DNA of 64,000 nt, taken from the NCBI GenBank assembly GCA_019636555.1, contig JAHBXH010000001.1:3382928-3446927 (forward strand), written 5' to 3'. Every line of letters starts with the position of its first letter. Positions within the stretch are counted from its first letter, which is position 1. The stretch is from Phycisphaeraceae bacterium. Lineage in GTDB: Bacteria > Planctomycetota > Phycisphaerae > Phycisphaerales > UBA1924. The notes below the pieces were generated by a model, which saw nothing but the letters and a program-made list of their open reading frames with translations, was not told where the DNA came from and did not search any database. Position numbers and translations under genes: made by a program. Shown piece after piece: positions 9,048 through 17,662 of the stretch.

Positions 9048-9163
9048 AGCGGCTTCATTGACACGACCCCCACCCCCACCCCCTCCCCCTCCCCCCAGCC
9101 CAACGATTCCGACACGGTACGTCATTCATTTTTCGCTTTTTTGAATCCGGACCGTCACTATAC

Positions 9164-9173
9164 AGACCGGTCT
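9164..9173. promoter_or_regulatory. Palindromic operator candidate AGACCGGTCT
   Basis: A perfect 10-bp palindrome about 90 bp upstream of the CMD/AhpD-like gene, directly abutting the TATAC of a possible -10 region (TATACA at 9159-9164). TetR-family repressors commonly bind sites centred on ACCGGT, and a TetR-family gene lies immediately downstream of the CMD gene. Binding is inferred. Confidence 0.45.
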
Positions 9174-9262
9174 ACATCACACAGGTGTGGGACACGCTCG
9201 TCGCCCCCACGCCCCATCCCATACACCCGCTCCCGCCCCTCAAACCAATTGGAGAACAACCG

Positions 9263-9799
9263 ATGTCACGACTCCCCGCCATTTCGCCCCAAGCCGCCAC
9301 GGGAAAGACCAAGGAACTGCTCGACGCCGTGAAGCACAAGCTCGGACTGGTCCCGAACATGACGAAGGTCATGGCGAACTCGCCCGCCGTGCTCGATGGG
9401 TACCTCGCCTTCTCGGGTGCGCTCAATGCGTCGTCAATCCCGGCAAAGCTGCGCGAGCAGATTGCGATCGTCACGGCGCAGACAAACGCCTGCAATTACT
9501 GTCTTTCGGCGCACTCCGCGATCGGGAAGATGGTCGGCCTGACGCCCGATGAGATCGGTGCCAGCCGCAACGCGGGATCGCCGGAAGCCAAGACCGCCGC
9601 GGCGCTGCAGTTCGCTCGCCGCCTGGCGCAGACCGGAGGCACGCTTTCGGCCTCGGACTTTGAGTCCGTCCGGAAAGTGGGCTGGAACGACCGGGAGATC
9701 GCCGAAATCATCGGCGCCGTCGCGCTCAACCTTTTCACGAATGTTTTCAACAAGAGCGCGGAGACCGAGATCGATTTCCCGCTCGTTCAGGCAACCTGA
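9263..9799 (+). CDS. Carboxymuconolactone decarboxylase family / AhpD-like protein
   Basis: 178 aa from the ATG with GGAGAA seven bases upstream. It contains the AhpD-type redox motif CNYCLSAH (two Cys and one His) near residue 80 and the family's helical pattern (LREQIAIVTAQTNACNYC). Such proteins are small peroxidase-like enzymes that reduce peroxides through the Cys pair; the specific substrate cannot be told. It is followed after 24 bp by a TetR-family gene, and a palindrome sits in its upstream region, so it is probably induced by a small-molecule or redox signal. Confidence 0.85.
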   Translation: MSRLPAISPQAATGKTKELLDAVKHKLGLVPNMTKVMANSPAVLDGYLAFSGALNASSIPAKLREQIAIVTAQTNACNYCLSAHSAIGKMVGLTPDEIGASRNAGSPEAKTAAALQFARRLAQTGGTLSASDFESVRKVGWNDREIAEIIGAVALNLFTNVFNKSAETEIDFPLVQAT

Positions 9800-9823
9800 A
9801 CGACAAGCCAAGAATTGCGGCCC

Positions 9824-10438
9824 ATGCCGACTGGCAAGTCAAAGTCCGACACGCCCCTCGCGGATTTTCGCCCGAGCGGGCGTTTGTCCGCGCGCGACAA
9901 GTTGTTGAAAGCCGCGGATGAACTCTTTTATGCGCACGGCATTAGCGCCATCGGCATCGACCGGGTGATCGCGAAGGCCGGTGTCGCGAAGATGTCGCTC
10001 TATCACCACTTCGATTCGAAGGATGCGCTCGTGGCGGCATGGCTCGAACGCAAGCACGGAGCGTGGATGGCGTGGCTGCGCGGCATCGTCGAAACATCGG
10101 CGCCGGCGAAACGGCCGCTGGCGATTTTCGATGCGCTCGACAGTTGGTTCCACACCGAGAATTTCAAAGGGTGCGCATTCATCAACGTCGCGGCCGAGGT
10201 CAAGGATCCGCGTTCCAAAGCCTTCCGGATCTCGGCGGCACACACGGCGGAACTCAATTCCTCGATCCGGGGATGGATCGCCGGCGCCAAGCCCAAGCTC
10301 GGGGATCGCGACCTTGATCGTGCGGCGCAGGAAGTGAGCATGCTGGTCGCGGGAGCGATCGTCTGGGCGGCGATGCACGGGCCAGATGGTGCTGCCGATC
10401 GCGGCAAGGAATCAACCAAGCGTCTGCTCGAGACCTGA
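9824..10438 (+). CDS. TetR/AcrR-family transcriptional regulator
   Basis: 204 aa. The N-terminal HTH reads KLLKAADELFYAHGISAIGIDRVIAKAGVAKMSLYHHFDSKDALV, the textbook TetR DNA-binding module. The C-terminal ligand domain (FHTENFKGCAFINVAAEVKDP) is of the subgroup often found beside CMD and short-chain-dehydrogenase genes. An in-frame TTG at 9815 is an alternative start; neither has a clear ribosome site. It lies 24 bp after the CMD gene and probably represses that operon through AGACCGGTCT at 9164-9173. Confidence 0.85.
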   Translation: MPTGKSKSDTPLADFRPSGRLSARDKLLKAADELFYAHGISAIGIDRVIAKAGVAKMSLYHHFDSKDALVAAWLERKHGAWMAWLRGIVETSAPAKRPLAIFDALDSWFHTENFKGCAFINVAAEVKDPRSKAFRISAAHTAELNSSIRGWIAGAKPKLGDRDLDRAAQEVSMLVAGAIVWAAMHGPDGAADRGKESTKRLLET

Positions 10439-10486
10439 ACTTTTGCCGCGGGCGGTTCATACATTGATTCCTTCCGGAGCACCCAC

Positions 10487-11056
10487 ATGAAGATTCCCTC
10501 GACATGCGATCCGTACGACATCCTGCTCAATCACAATTTGTGGGCGACGCGCGAACTGCTGCGCGTCGCGCGAAAACTCACCCCGGAGCAATTTGCCCAG
10601 CCGTTCAAAATCGGTTTGGCGGAAAAAAGCGGGCTGCACGGCCTACTGACGCACATCATCAGCGTGATGGGGCGCTGGGCGGATCGCATTGCGGGGAAGC
10701 CGCCGCGGCTGCCGCTGGAGCCTGCGTGGGGCGGGTACACCGGAGCGGTCGACGCGAAGGTCCGCACGCCCGATGAACTGGATGCGATCCTCGACACAAA
10801 TCATCGCGACCTGGCGGCACTCGTGCCGGCGATCCGCGCGGACCCCGGAAGGGTTGTTCGCGTCGATTTCGGCGTTGCACCATCGGCATTCACTGCTTCG
10901 GCGCTGCTGCTCCACGTGCTTACGCACGGACACTATCACCGGGCGCAGGCGGTGAATGTGCTGCGGCAACTGAACATTGCCGACGTCTCGGACAAGTTGC
11001 CCGATCTCGCCGTGATCACATGGCAGGCAACAACAGATCTACGGGAGCAGCCATGA
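10487..11056 (+). CDS. DinB-superfamily (YfiT/DinB four-helix) protein
   Basis: 189 aa. Helical protein with the DinB-family metal-His pattern: LLTHIISVMGRWADRI in the first half and LLLHVLTHGHYHRAQAVNVLRQL near the C terminus. The family holds a divalent metal with three His, and some members are thiol transferases; the role here is unknown. Its stop overlaps the next gene's start as ATGA, so the two are translationally coupled. Confidence 0.8.
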   Translation: MKIPSTCDPYDILLNHNLWATRELLRVARKLTPEQFAQPFKIGLAEKSGLHGLLTHIISVMGRWADRIAGKPPRLPLEPAWGGYTGAVDAKVRTPDELDAILDTNHRDLAALVPAIRADPGRVVRVDFGVAPSAFTASALLLHVLTHGHYHRAQAVNVLRQLNIADVSDKLPDLAVITWQATTDLREQP

Positions 11057-11601
11057 GCCGCGTCGTGCTGAGCGCGATCGAAGCGGAGTTCCGGCGGTAC
11101 CGGATGCTGTCGGAGCGCGCTGCGGAACAATTGCCGTGGGATCAGTTGCGCATTGCGCTCGACAAGGAAACGAACTCGATCGCGGTGATCATGAAGCATG
11201 TGGGGGGAAATCTTCGTTCGCGCTGGACGGACGCGCTGACGACCGACGGCGAGAAGCCGTGGCGGAATCGCGATACGGAGTTTGTGGACGACTTTGCGGA
11301 TCGCGAGGCGTTGATGTCGATCTGGAGCGCCGGCTGGAGCGCGCTCGAGACTCAGCTCGCGGCGCTCACGGATGCGGACCTCGCAAAGACCATCACGATC
11401 CGCGGCGAGCCGCACACCGTGATGCTCGCGCTCATGCGCTCGGTGACGCACATCGCGTATCACGCGGGGCAGATCATGCAGGTAGCTCGCGTGCTCGCTT
11501 CGCGAAGCGGAATCGAGTGGAAGACACTCACGGTTGCGCGGGGCGGGAGCGCGGAGTTCAACAAGCGATTCGGTTTCGATCAGGGAACTCTGGCGAGATG
11601 A
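11053..11601 (+). CDS. DUF1572-type DinB-like protein
   Basis: 182 aa. Starts at the ATG overlapping the previous gene's TGA; an earlier ATG at 11020 would give a longer overlap. It contains DKETNSIAVIMKHVGGNLRSRWTDAL and SVTHIAYHAGQIMQVARVL, the His-containing helices of the DUF1572/DinB-like group. Pairing two different DinB-fold proteins in one coupled operon suggests they work together, perhaps as a heterodimer, which is an inference. Confidence 0.8.
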   Translation: MSRVVLSAIEAEFRRYRMLSERAAEQLPWDQLRIALDKETNSIAVIMKHVGGNLRSRWTDALTTDGEKPWRNRDTEFVDDFADREALMSIWSAGWSALETQLAALTDADLAKTITIRGEPHTVMLALMRSVTHIAYHAGQIMQVARVLASRSGIEWKTLTVARGGSAEFNKRFGFDQGTLAR

Positions 11602-11603
11602 TT

Positions 11604-11628
11604 GCGACGCGAGAAGAGCGTGCGTCGC
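11604..11628. terminator. Stem-loop between convergent genes
   Basis: GCGACGC, 11-nt loop, GCGTCGC. A 7-bp GC stem lies in the 39 bp between the convergent DUF1572 and outer-membrane genes. There is no T-run on either side, so it is at best a weak or factor-assisted terminator. Confidence 0.3.
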
Positions 11629-11640
11629 GCGGCGGGCCAT

Positions 11641-12654
11641 TTAGAACAGGAAGCTGATTCCCGCGCCCGCAAAGAAGTTATTCGACTGGTGATTCAGCCC
11701 TACGCCTGCGCGCACGTCGAGCTGCACGCGATTCGTGAGCAAGTACGCCGCGCCGAAATCAAGATACTGCGCCGAGTTTGTCCCTTTCGCGTTGGGCCCG
11801 AAGAGAAAGTACTCGCCAAAGAACGAGAGTTGATCGTTCGCGGCATACGTCACGCAGACTCCGCCCTGTCCCTGCACGAAACGTTCGCCACTCGTGGTTG
11901 CGTAGGCAACGTTGAAGTTTCCGTAAATCCCCCACCCTTTGCCGAGGTCATAGGACCAGAGCAGCTTGAAGATCGGCTCGATGTCCTGATTGCTGATGCC
12001 GTCGGAGCCGATGCCGGTCGTTGTCGCGGCCTCGAATACAAGTCGTGGCAAGGCACCGTCCTGATCGGTCAATTTCAGCTTCAGACCGGGCAAGACATCG
12101 CTGAAACCGTTCGTCGTGGATGTGTTTCCATCCGCACTTGTCCGCGACCAGACATAGCCAGACGTGCTGAGCCGAAGCTCGAGGCGGTCGTCCAGAAACG
12201 TGTAGCGCGCGAGGATTTCGGGCGCATTCAGTGTCTGGGAGTTGACGCCACTGTGATTGTTGAGCGTGAACGTGTAGCCGGTTTCGAGTTGGAAGTGGCC
12301 TTGGGGCACGATGCCGGTGGTATCGCAGAAGCTCGGCCGATCCGTTGAGATCACGAGCGGTTTTGCGTCGGCCACTTCCCCCTGGGCGAGGGCAGAATTC
12401 ATCGGGGCCGGCACCGCTTGCGGAGGTGCGGATTCATCGGCACTCGCGGAGTGGCACAAGACGCTGCCGGCGACCGCTCCAACCCACAAGCAGGTCGTTC
12501 TATTCTGCCGCGCGCGATGGCGAGCGGTTGCTCTGCCTTGACGCCAATCGAGCACGAAGATTCGCAGAAGGTTTAGCTCGGCCAGAGCAGCAGCGACGCC
12601 AAGCGCCGCGGCGACGATATTGACAACCGAAGACGTCTCGGCAATTGTGCTCAT
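11641..12654 (-). CDS. Outer-membrane beta-barrel protein (phenol MetA-pathway type transporter family)
   Basis: 337 aa from the ATG of MSTIAETSS; in-frame ATGs at 12675 and 12717 are alternatives. After a leader and a hydrophobic stretch (LWVGAVAGSVLCHSASA) the protein runs as alternating beta strands: ISTDRPSFCDTTGIVPQGHFQLETGYTF is typical of PF13557-like barrels, and it ends in the aromatic residue Phe (AGAGISFLF) expected for Omp assembly. The substrate is unknown. The very long N terminus before the barrel is unusual. It is transcribed away from the kdp operon, sharing the 220-bp control region. Confidence 0.7.
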   Translation of the reverse strand: MSTIAETSSVVNIVAAALGVAAALAELNLLRIFVLDWRQGRATARHRARQNRTTCLWVGAVAGSVLCHSASADESAPPQAVPAPMNSALAQGEVADAKPLVISTDRPSFCDTTGIVPQGHFQLETGYTFTLNNHSGVNSQTLNAPEILARYTFLDDRLELRLSTSGYVWSRTSADGNTSTTNGFSDVLPGLKLKLTDQDGALPRLVFEAATTTGIGSDGISNQDIEPIFKLLWSYDLGKGWGIYGNFNVAYATTSGERFVQGQGGVCVTYAANDQLSFFGEYFLFGPNAKGTNSAQYLDFGAAYLLTNRVQLDVRAGVGLNHQSNNFFAGAGISFLF

Positions 12655-12738
12655 GAGGGGTTTCTCTCTTTGCATGAAGGGAGAATCGGCAGTGTTTCTT
12701 CCAGCGTCGATCAACAACGCATCAGAAAACAGCCCTGC

Positions 12739-12809
12739 CGCATAAGGCGCCCATAAGAACGCGTCGCTCTTTATACGTTCTTTATGCGCACAGCGTGTTC
12801 CCTTATGCG
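12739..12809. promoter_or_regulatory. Repeated TTATGC motifs upstream of kdp: candidate KdpE-binding region
   Basis: CGCATAAGG at 12739-12747 is the exact inverted copy of CCTTATGCG at 12801-12809. Between them, TTTATAC at 12770-12776 and TTTATGC at 12781-12787 are direct repeats 11 bp apart, and the third copy follows 21 bp later, i.e. one and two helical turns. T-rich direct repeats of this shape are known for KdpE operators in enterobacteria. The region lies 70-140 bp upstream of the first kdp ORF. Confidence 0.5.
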
Positions 12810-12875
12810 CGTCCTATCGACGCGGGGCGTACATCGGACGATGCTTGATGCGTCCATCTTCCACGAGGTTCACTC

Positions 12876-12986
12876 ATGCCCGATTTCACATTCCTGTTGC
12901 TGATTTCCGCCCTGGTCCTTGCCACTTTCGGTTTCATCCGAGTATGCGATCTGCTCGCCCCGCGTGAGCAAAGGAGCGTCAAGTGA
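12876..12986 (+). CDS. 36-aa membrane peptide leading the kdp operon
   Basis: Short ORF with a GAGG ribosome site seven bases before the ATG. The peptide is one hydrophobic helix (FTFLLLISALVLATFGFIRV) followed by a charged tail (PREQRSVK). Its TGA overlaps the GTG start of kdpF as GTGA, so it is translationally coupled to the operon. Small peptides of this kind occur ahead of kdpF in some other bacteria; the function is unknown. It could be an additional small Kdp-complex subunit or a leader that meters kdpF translation. Confidence 0.65.
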   Translation: MPDFTFLLLISALVLATFGFIRVCDLLAPREQRSVK

Positions 12987-13075
12987 GCTGGATTTATCTG
13001 CTCGGAGCCGTGGTTGCCGCGGCGCTCTTCGTGTACCTGCTGTGTGCCCTGCTCAAGCCGGAGTGGTTTCAATGA
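12983..13075 (+). CDS. kdpF: K+-transporting ATPase small subunit KdpF
   Basis: 30 aa, GTG start. SWIYLLGAVVAAALFVYL followed by ALLKPEWF is the standard KdpF signature: one transmembrane helix ending in KPE. It stabilises the KdpABC complex in the inner membrane. Its start overlaps the stop of the 36-aa peptide and its stop overlaps the kdpA start (ATGA at 13072), giving a chain of coupled genes. Confidence 0.92.
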   Translation: MSWIYLLGAVVAAALFVYLLCALLKPEWFQ

Positions 13076-14865
13076 CAACGTCGGGTGCTTTTCAGCTTGC
13101 GCTCTATTTCGCGGTGTTGCTTGCCTTGGTGAAGCCGCTTGGCTGGTTCATGGCGCGGGTTTATACAGAGCGGCCTTGCGGCCTTGATTCCGTTCTTGGA
13201 CCATTCGAGCGGCTCTTCTACCGCCTTGCCGGTGTGAAGGCGGCCCAGGAAATGAACTGGAAGCAATACGCCGCGGCGGTCCTGATCTTCAGCGCGGTGG
13301 GCTTGTTCGTTGTGTATGGCCTGCAGCGATTCCAGGCGTCACTCGCATTCAATCCGCAAGGCTTGAGCGCCATCACTGCGGACTCGTCGTTCAACACGTC
13401 GATCTCGTTTGTCACCAACACAAATTGGCAGGGTTATGGCGGCGAGACGACCATGTCGTATCTCTCGCAGATGCTCGCGCTGGGCACACAGAACTTCGTG
13501 TCGGCCGCGACGGGCATGGCCGTTCTCGTAGCCCTCATCCGCGGGCTTTCGCGGCGATCTGCGGCGACGATCGGCAACTTCTGGGTCGATCTCACGCGAT
13601 CGATCTTGTACATCCTGTTGCCATTGTCGGCCGTTTTCGCACTCGTTCTGGTTTCGCAGGGAGTAGTCCAGACGTTCAAGCCCTACCAGGCCGTGACCCT
13701 TACGCAGCCGCTCCAGTACGACGACCCGGTGCCCGAGGCCTCGGGAAACACGACGACTTCAGCAGATGGAAAGCCAGTGTCCAAAGCGGTCGCAGTCATC
13801 GAGCAGGTTCTTCCGCTCGGACCAGCGGCATCCCAAATTGCGATCAAGCAACTTGGCACCAACGGCGGCGGATTCTTCAGCGTCAACTCCGCACATCCGT
13901 ACGAGAATCCCACGCCCTTGACGAACTTCCTCGAGTTGCTCGCGATCTTGCTGATCCCTGCCGCACTGTGCTGGACGTTTGGCGAGATGGTCGGAGATCG
14001 AAGGCAAGGATGGGCCGTGCTCGCGGCAATGTTGGCGATCTTTGTTGTCTTGCTCGGAGCGTGCGTGTGGGCGGAGTCTGGCACTAATCCGCGGCTCTCG
14101 GCGCTCGGTGTGGATTCCGCATTTGGATCCGCCGGCAACATGGAAGGGAAGGAAGTCCGCTTCGGAATCGCTAACTCCGCGCTCTGGGCCACCGCGACAA
14201 CCGCCGCGAGCAACGGAAGCGTGAACGCGATGCATGATTCGTTCACGCCTTTGGGGGGGCTGATCCCGATGTGGCTTATGCAACTGGGAGAAGTGATCTT
14301 CGGGGGCGTCGGCTGCGGGCTTTACGGCATGCTGATGTTCGTGATCGTCGCGGTCTTTGTCGCGGGGCTCATGGTCGGTCGAACGCCGGAATACTTGGGT
14401 AAGAAGATCGAGCCGTTCGAAATGAAGATGGCGGCGCTGGCGGTACTCATGCCATGTGCGCTGGTGCTCCTCGGAACCGCGATCGCCGTGCTCGCCCCTC
14501 AGGGACAGACAACGAGCAACCCGGGTGCGCATGGATTCAGCCAGATCCTGTACGCCTTCTCTTCAGCCTCAAACAACAACGGCTCGGCCTTTGCCGGGCT
14601 CAGCGCGAACAACCCGTTCTACAACACGTCGCTCGGAATCTGCATGTTTCTCTCGCGGTTCTGGCTGATCGTCCCCGTGCTGGCGGTTGCCGGCTCGCTT
14701 GCGGGCAAGCGAGTATTGCCGACAACTTCGGGCACGCTTCCGACGCACACGCCGGTCTTCGTCGGCATGCTGATCTGCGTTGTCATCATCGTGGGAGCGT
14801 TGACGTTTGTTCCCGCGCTTGCGCTTGGTCCCATCGTCGAACAGCTCCAGTTGCAGGGGCACTAA
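13072..14865 (+). CDS. kdpA: K+-transporting ATPase subunit KdpA (ion channel-like subunit)
   Basis: 597 aa (the family is usually 550-600). Membrane subunit that binds and passes K+ using a channel-like selectivity filter. The four filter-loop regions are visible: [52 protein letters not shown] and [14 protein letters not shown]. The ATG overlaps the kdpF stop; a longer upstream frame would run through kdpF in another phase and is not used. Forms the high-affinity uptake pump with KdpB and KdpC. Confidence 0.97.
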   Translation: MTTSGAFQLALYFAVLLALVKPLGWFMARVYTERPCGLDSVLGPFERLFYRLAGVKAAQEMNWKQYAAAVLIFSAVGLFVVYGLQRFQASLAFNPQGLSAITADSSFNTSISFVTNTNWQGYGGETTMSYLSQMLALGTQNFVSAATGMAVLVALIRGLSRRSAATIGNFWVDLTRSILYILLPLSAVFALVLVSQGVVQTFKPYQAVTLTQPLQYDDPVPEASGNTTTSADGKPVSKAVAVIEQVLPLGPAASQIAIKQLGTNGGGFFSVNSAHPYENPTPLTNFLELLAILLIPAALCWTFGEMVGDRRQGWAVLAAMLAIFVVLLGACVWAESGTNPRLSALGVDSAFGSAGNMEGKEVRFGIANSALWATATTAASNGSVNAMHDSFTPLGGLIPMWLMQLGEVIFGGVGCGLYGMLMFVIVAVFVAGLMVGRTPEYLGKKIEPFEMKMAALAVLMPCALVLLGTAIAVLAPQGQTTSNPGAHGFSQILYAFSSASNNNGSAFAGLSANNPFYNTSLGICMFLSRFWLIVPVLAVAGSLAGKRVLPTTSGTLPTHTPVFVGMLICVVIIVGALTFVPALALGPIVEQLQLQGH

Positions 14866-14869
14866 AAAC

Positions 14870-16951
14870 ATGAACACCACTTCCGCAAGTTCCTGGTCGC
14901 TCTTTGATCCCACCATCGTGCGCGGCGCGATCGTTTCCGCGCTGACCAAGCTGAATCCGCGTGAACAGATTCACAATCCAGTCATGTTCGTCGTCTTCGT
15001 TGTCAGTCTGCTCACCACCTTGCTTTGGGTTCAAGCTCTCCTTGGCAAGGGTGAAGCTTCGGCGTCTTTCATCGGGTGGATTGCGCTCTGGCTGTGGTTC
15101 ACCGTGCTCTTTGCGAACTTCGCGGAAGCGATGGCGGAAGGGCGAGGTAAAGCGCAGGCCGCCAGCCTCCGCAAAACACGTCGCGACGTGAAAGCCAAGA
15201 AGCTGCGTGACTCCCGAAGCCGCAAGGTGTTCGAGATCGTCGAAGGATCTGCTCTCCGCAAGGGCGATGTTGTTCTTGTCGAAACCGGCGAAGTCATCCC
15301 GGGCGATGGAGAAATCATCGAAGGCGTCGCGTCGGTCAATGAATCGGCAATCACCGGTGAATCCGCCCCGGTCATTCGTGAAGCCGGTGGTGATCGCTCC
15401 GCCGTGACCGGCGGTACCAACGTGTTGTCAGATTGGATCGTCGTGCGCATCGCGGCGGATCCCGGTCAGACGTTCCTTGATCGCATGATCGCGCTTGTGG
15501 AAGGGGCCAAGCGACAGAAAACTCCCAACGAAATCGCCCTCGACATTCTTCTGGCCAAACTCACGATCATCTTTCTTCTGGCGTGCGTGACGCTCCTCCC
15601 CTACTCGCTCTACGCCGTGACTCAGGCAAAGGCGACTGATCCCGGGTCGTCTGCAGCACCGGTTTCGGTCACCGTGCTTGTCGCCCTTCTGGTCTGCCTC
15701 ATCCCCACAACCATCGGCGGGCTGCTTTCGGCGATCCGCATCGCAGGAATGGATCGCCTCGTTCAGGCCAATGTCATCGCCACAAGCGGCCGCGCGGTTG
15801 AAGCAGCGGGCGATGTGGACGTGCTATTGCTGGATAAGACGGGCACCATCACGCTTGGCAACCGGCAGGCCAGCCAGTTTCTGCCGGTCGATCACGCGAC
15901 GTTGGAAGAGCTTGCCGATGCCGCCCAGCTGGCGTCGCTCGCCGATGAAACACCAGAAGGCCGCAGTATCGTCGTTCTCGCCAAGAAACACGGGCTGCGG
16001 GAACGGAACATCCACGAGCTGGGCGCCGCGTTCACGCCGTTCTCCGCACAGACCCGCATGAGCGGCGTCAGCGTGAACGGCAGGGAGATTCGCAAGGGCG
16101 CCTCGGACGCGATTGATGCGTATGTCACACGCATGGGCGCGCGCCCAAGCGAGCAGGCACGTGCGATTGTCAACGACGTTTCCAAGCGCGGCAGCACGCC
16201 GCTCGTGGTCGCCGATGGCAAAGGCCGAACGCTCGGCGTCATCGAGCTCAAGGACATCGTCAAGGGCGGTATCTCCGAACGATTCGCCGAGATGCGCCGG
16301 ATGGGCATCAAAACCGTCATGATCACGGGCGACAATCCGGTGACAGCCGCGGCGATTGCCGCGGAGGCGGGTGTGGACGACTTCCTCGCGCAGGCAACCC
16401 CAGAAAACAAGCTCGATCTGATCCGCAAGTACCAGCAGGGCGGGCGGTTGGTCGCGATGACGGGTGACGGAACCAATGACGCGCCGGCGCTCGCGCAGGC
16501 CGACGTTGCCGTCGCCATGAATACAGGGACACAGGCGGCGAAAGAGGCCGGCAACATGGTGGACCTCGACAGCAACCCAACCAAGCTGATCGAGGTTGTT
16601 CAGATCGGCAAGCAGCTTCTGATGACCCGAGGCAGCCTGACGACGTTTTCCATCGCGAACGACGTAGCGAAGTACTTTGCGATCATCCCGGTCGCCTTTG
16701 CCGCCACCTATCCGCAGCTCAACGCCTTGAACATCATGAGGCTGAATCCGGCGACGGGGATTCTCTCGGCGGTGATCTTCAACGCACTCATTATCGTTGC
16801 TCTCATTCCGCTGGCCCTTCGCGGAGTGAAGTACAAGCCGGTCGAAGCTTCGGTGCTGCTCCGCAACAACCTGCTCGTCTACGGCGTCGGCGGCCTCATC
16901 GTGCCGTTCATCGGAATCAAGGCGATCGATGTGGTGCTCGGCTTTCTGTAG
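14870..16951 (+). CDS. kdpB: K+-transporting P-type ATPase catalytic subunit KdpB
   Basis: 693 aa. Hydrolyses ATP to drive K+ uptake. Signatures in order: actuator loop [13 protein letters not shown], phosphorylation site LLDKTGTIT (Asp is phosphorylated), nucleotide-domain KGAS, and hinge [20 protein letters not shown]. The start is 4 bp after the kdpA stop; a longer frame reading back into kdpA is ignored. Confidence 0.97.
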   Translation: MNTTSASSWSLFDPTIVRGAIVSALTKLNPREQIHNPVMFVVFVVSLLTTLLWVQALLGKGEASASFIGWIALWLWFTVLFANFAEAMAEGRGKAQAASLRKTRRDVKAKKLRDSRSRKVFEIVEGSALRKGDVVLVETGEVIPGDGEIIEGVASVNESAITGESAPVIREAGGDRSAVTGGTNVLSDWIVVRIAADPGQTFLDRMIALVEGAKRQKTPNEIALDILLAKLTIIFLLACVTLLPYSLYAVTQAKATDPGSSAAPVSVTVLVALLVCLIPTTIGGLLSAIRIAGMDRLVQANVIATSGRAVEAAGDVDVLLLDKTGTITLGNRQASQFLPVDHATLEELADAAQLASLADETPEGRSIVVLAKKHGLRERNIHELGAAFTPFSAQTRMSGVSVNGREIRKGASDAIDAYVTRMGARPSEQARAIVNDVSKRGSTPLVVADGKGRTLGVIELKDIVKGGISERFAEMRRMGIKTVMITGDNPVTAAAIAAEAGVDDFLAQATPENKLDLIRKYQQGGRLVAMTGDGTNDAPALAQADVAVAMNTGTQAAKEAGNMVDLDSNPTKLIEVVQIGKQLLMTRGSLTTFSIANDVAKYFAIIPVAFAATYPQLNALNIMRLNPATGILSAVIFNALIIVALIPLALRGVKYKPVEASVLLRNNLLVYGVGGLIVPFIGIKAIDVVLGFL

Positions 16952-16981
16952 CACCTGATTCAACCCAGGACACACTTTCAC

Positions 16982-17656
16982 ATGCTCACTCTCATCCGCC
17001 CCGCACTCGTGCTCTTTGCCCTTTTCTCGATCGTTACGGGAATCGCGTACCCGCTTGCGATCACGGGAGTCGCGCAGGTTGTCTTTCCCGCACAAGCCAA
17101 TGGCTCGCTCATCGCACGCGGAAACGGAGCGGTAGGTTCGACGTTGATCGGCCAGGAATTTGCATCCGTAACGGACTCGCCCGCCTATTTATGGTCGCGC
17201 CCCTCCGCAACCGCGCCGGTACCGTACACGTCGTTCAATGCGGACAAACTCACCGGATCTTCCGGATCAAATCTCGCCCCCACCAATCCGGCACTTATCG
17301 ACAACGTCAAGGCCCGGATCGACGCTCTTCGAGCCGCCGACTCCCGGGTCGGCTTCGTACGTCCCCCGAATCAACTCATCCCCGTCGATCTGATCACCAG
17401 TTCTGCCAGCGGGCTCGATCCGCACATCAGCCCTGCGGCGGCTGAATACCAGCTCTCGCGAGTTGCCAAAGCCCGTCATCTCTCGGACGCTCAGGTGCGC
17501 GAACTCGTCGCCCTGCACACGCAAGCCCGACAATTCGGCGTGCTGGGCGAACCGACTGTCAATGTCCTTGCTTTGAACCTGGATCTGGATGCGCACTTTC
17601 CGAGCGCGAAGGGGCCGGCTCCTCTCTCTTCGCCCACCAATCGAATCAACGAATAA
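16982..17656 (+). CDS. kdpC: K+-transporting ATPase subunit KdpC
   Basis: 224 aa, somewhat longer than the ~190 of E. coli. One N-terminal transmembrane helix ([19 protein letters not shown]), then the periplasmic domain with [29 protein letters not shown] and the conserved [17 protein letters not shown]. It acts as the chaperone-like subunit that raises ATP affinity of KdpB. 30 bp follows kdpB, 6 bp precedes kdpD. Confidence 0.96.
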   Translation: MLTLIRPALVLFALFSIVTGIAYPLAITGVAQVVFPAQANGSLIARGNGAVGSTLIGQEFASVTDSPAYLWSRPSATAPVPYTSFNADKLTGSSGSNLAPTNPALIDNVKARIDALRAADSRVGFVRPPNQLIPVDLITSSASGLDPHISPAAAEYQLSRVAKARHLSDAQVRELVALHTQARQFGVLGEPTVNVLALNLDLDAHFPSAKGPAPLSSPTNRINE

Positions 17657-17662
17657 TCAACC

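Noticed and set aside
9061..9100. C-rich stretch of CCCCCA-like units
   Set aside because: Irregular low-complexity DNA without a consistent unit; no function inferred.
8142..9125. Upstream extension of the asparaginase-like frame on the minus strand
   Set aside because: It is antisense to the alpha/beta-hydrolase gene, whose catalytic motifs are clear; the ATG at 8141 gives a proper signal peptide.
15824..17095. 423-codon minus-strand open frame opposite kdpB/kdpC
   Set aside because: Lies opposite unmistakable kdpB and kdpC and has a composition typical of antisense shadows in GC-rich DNA.
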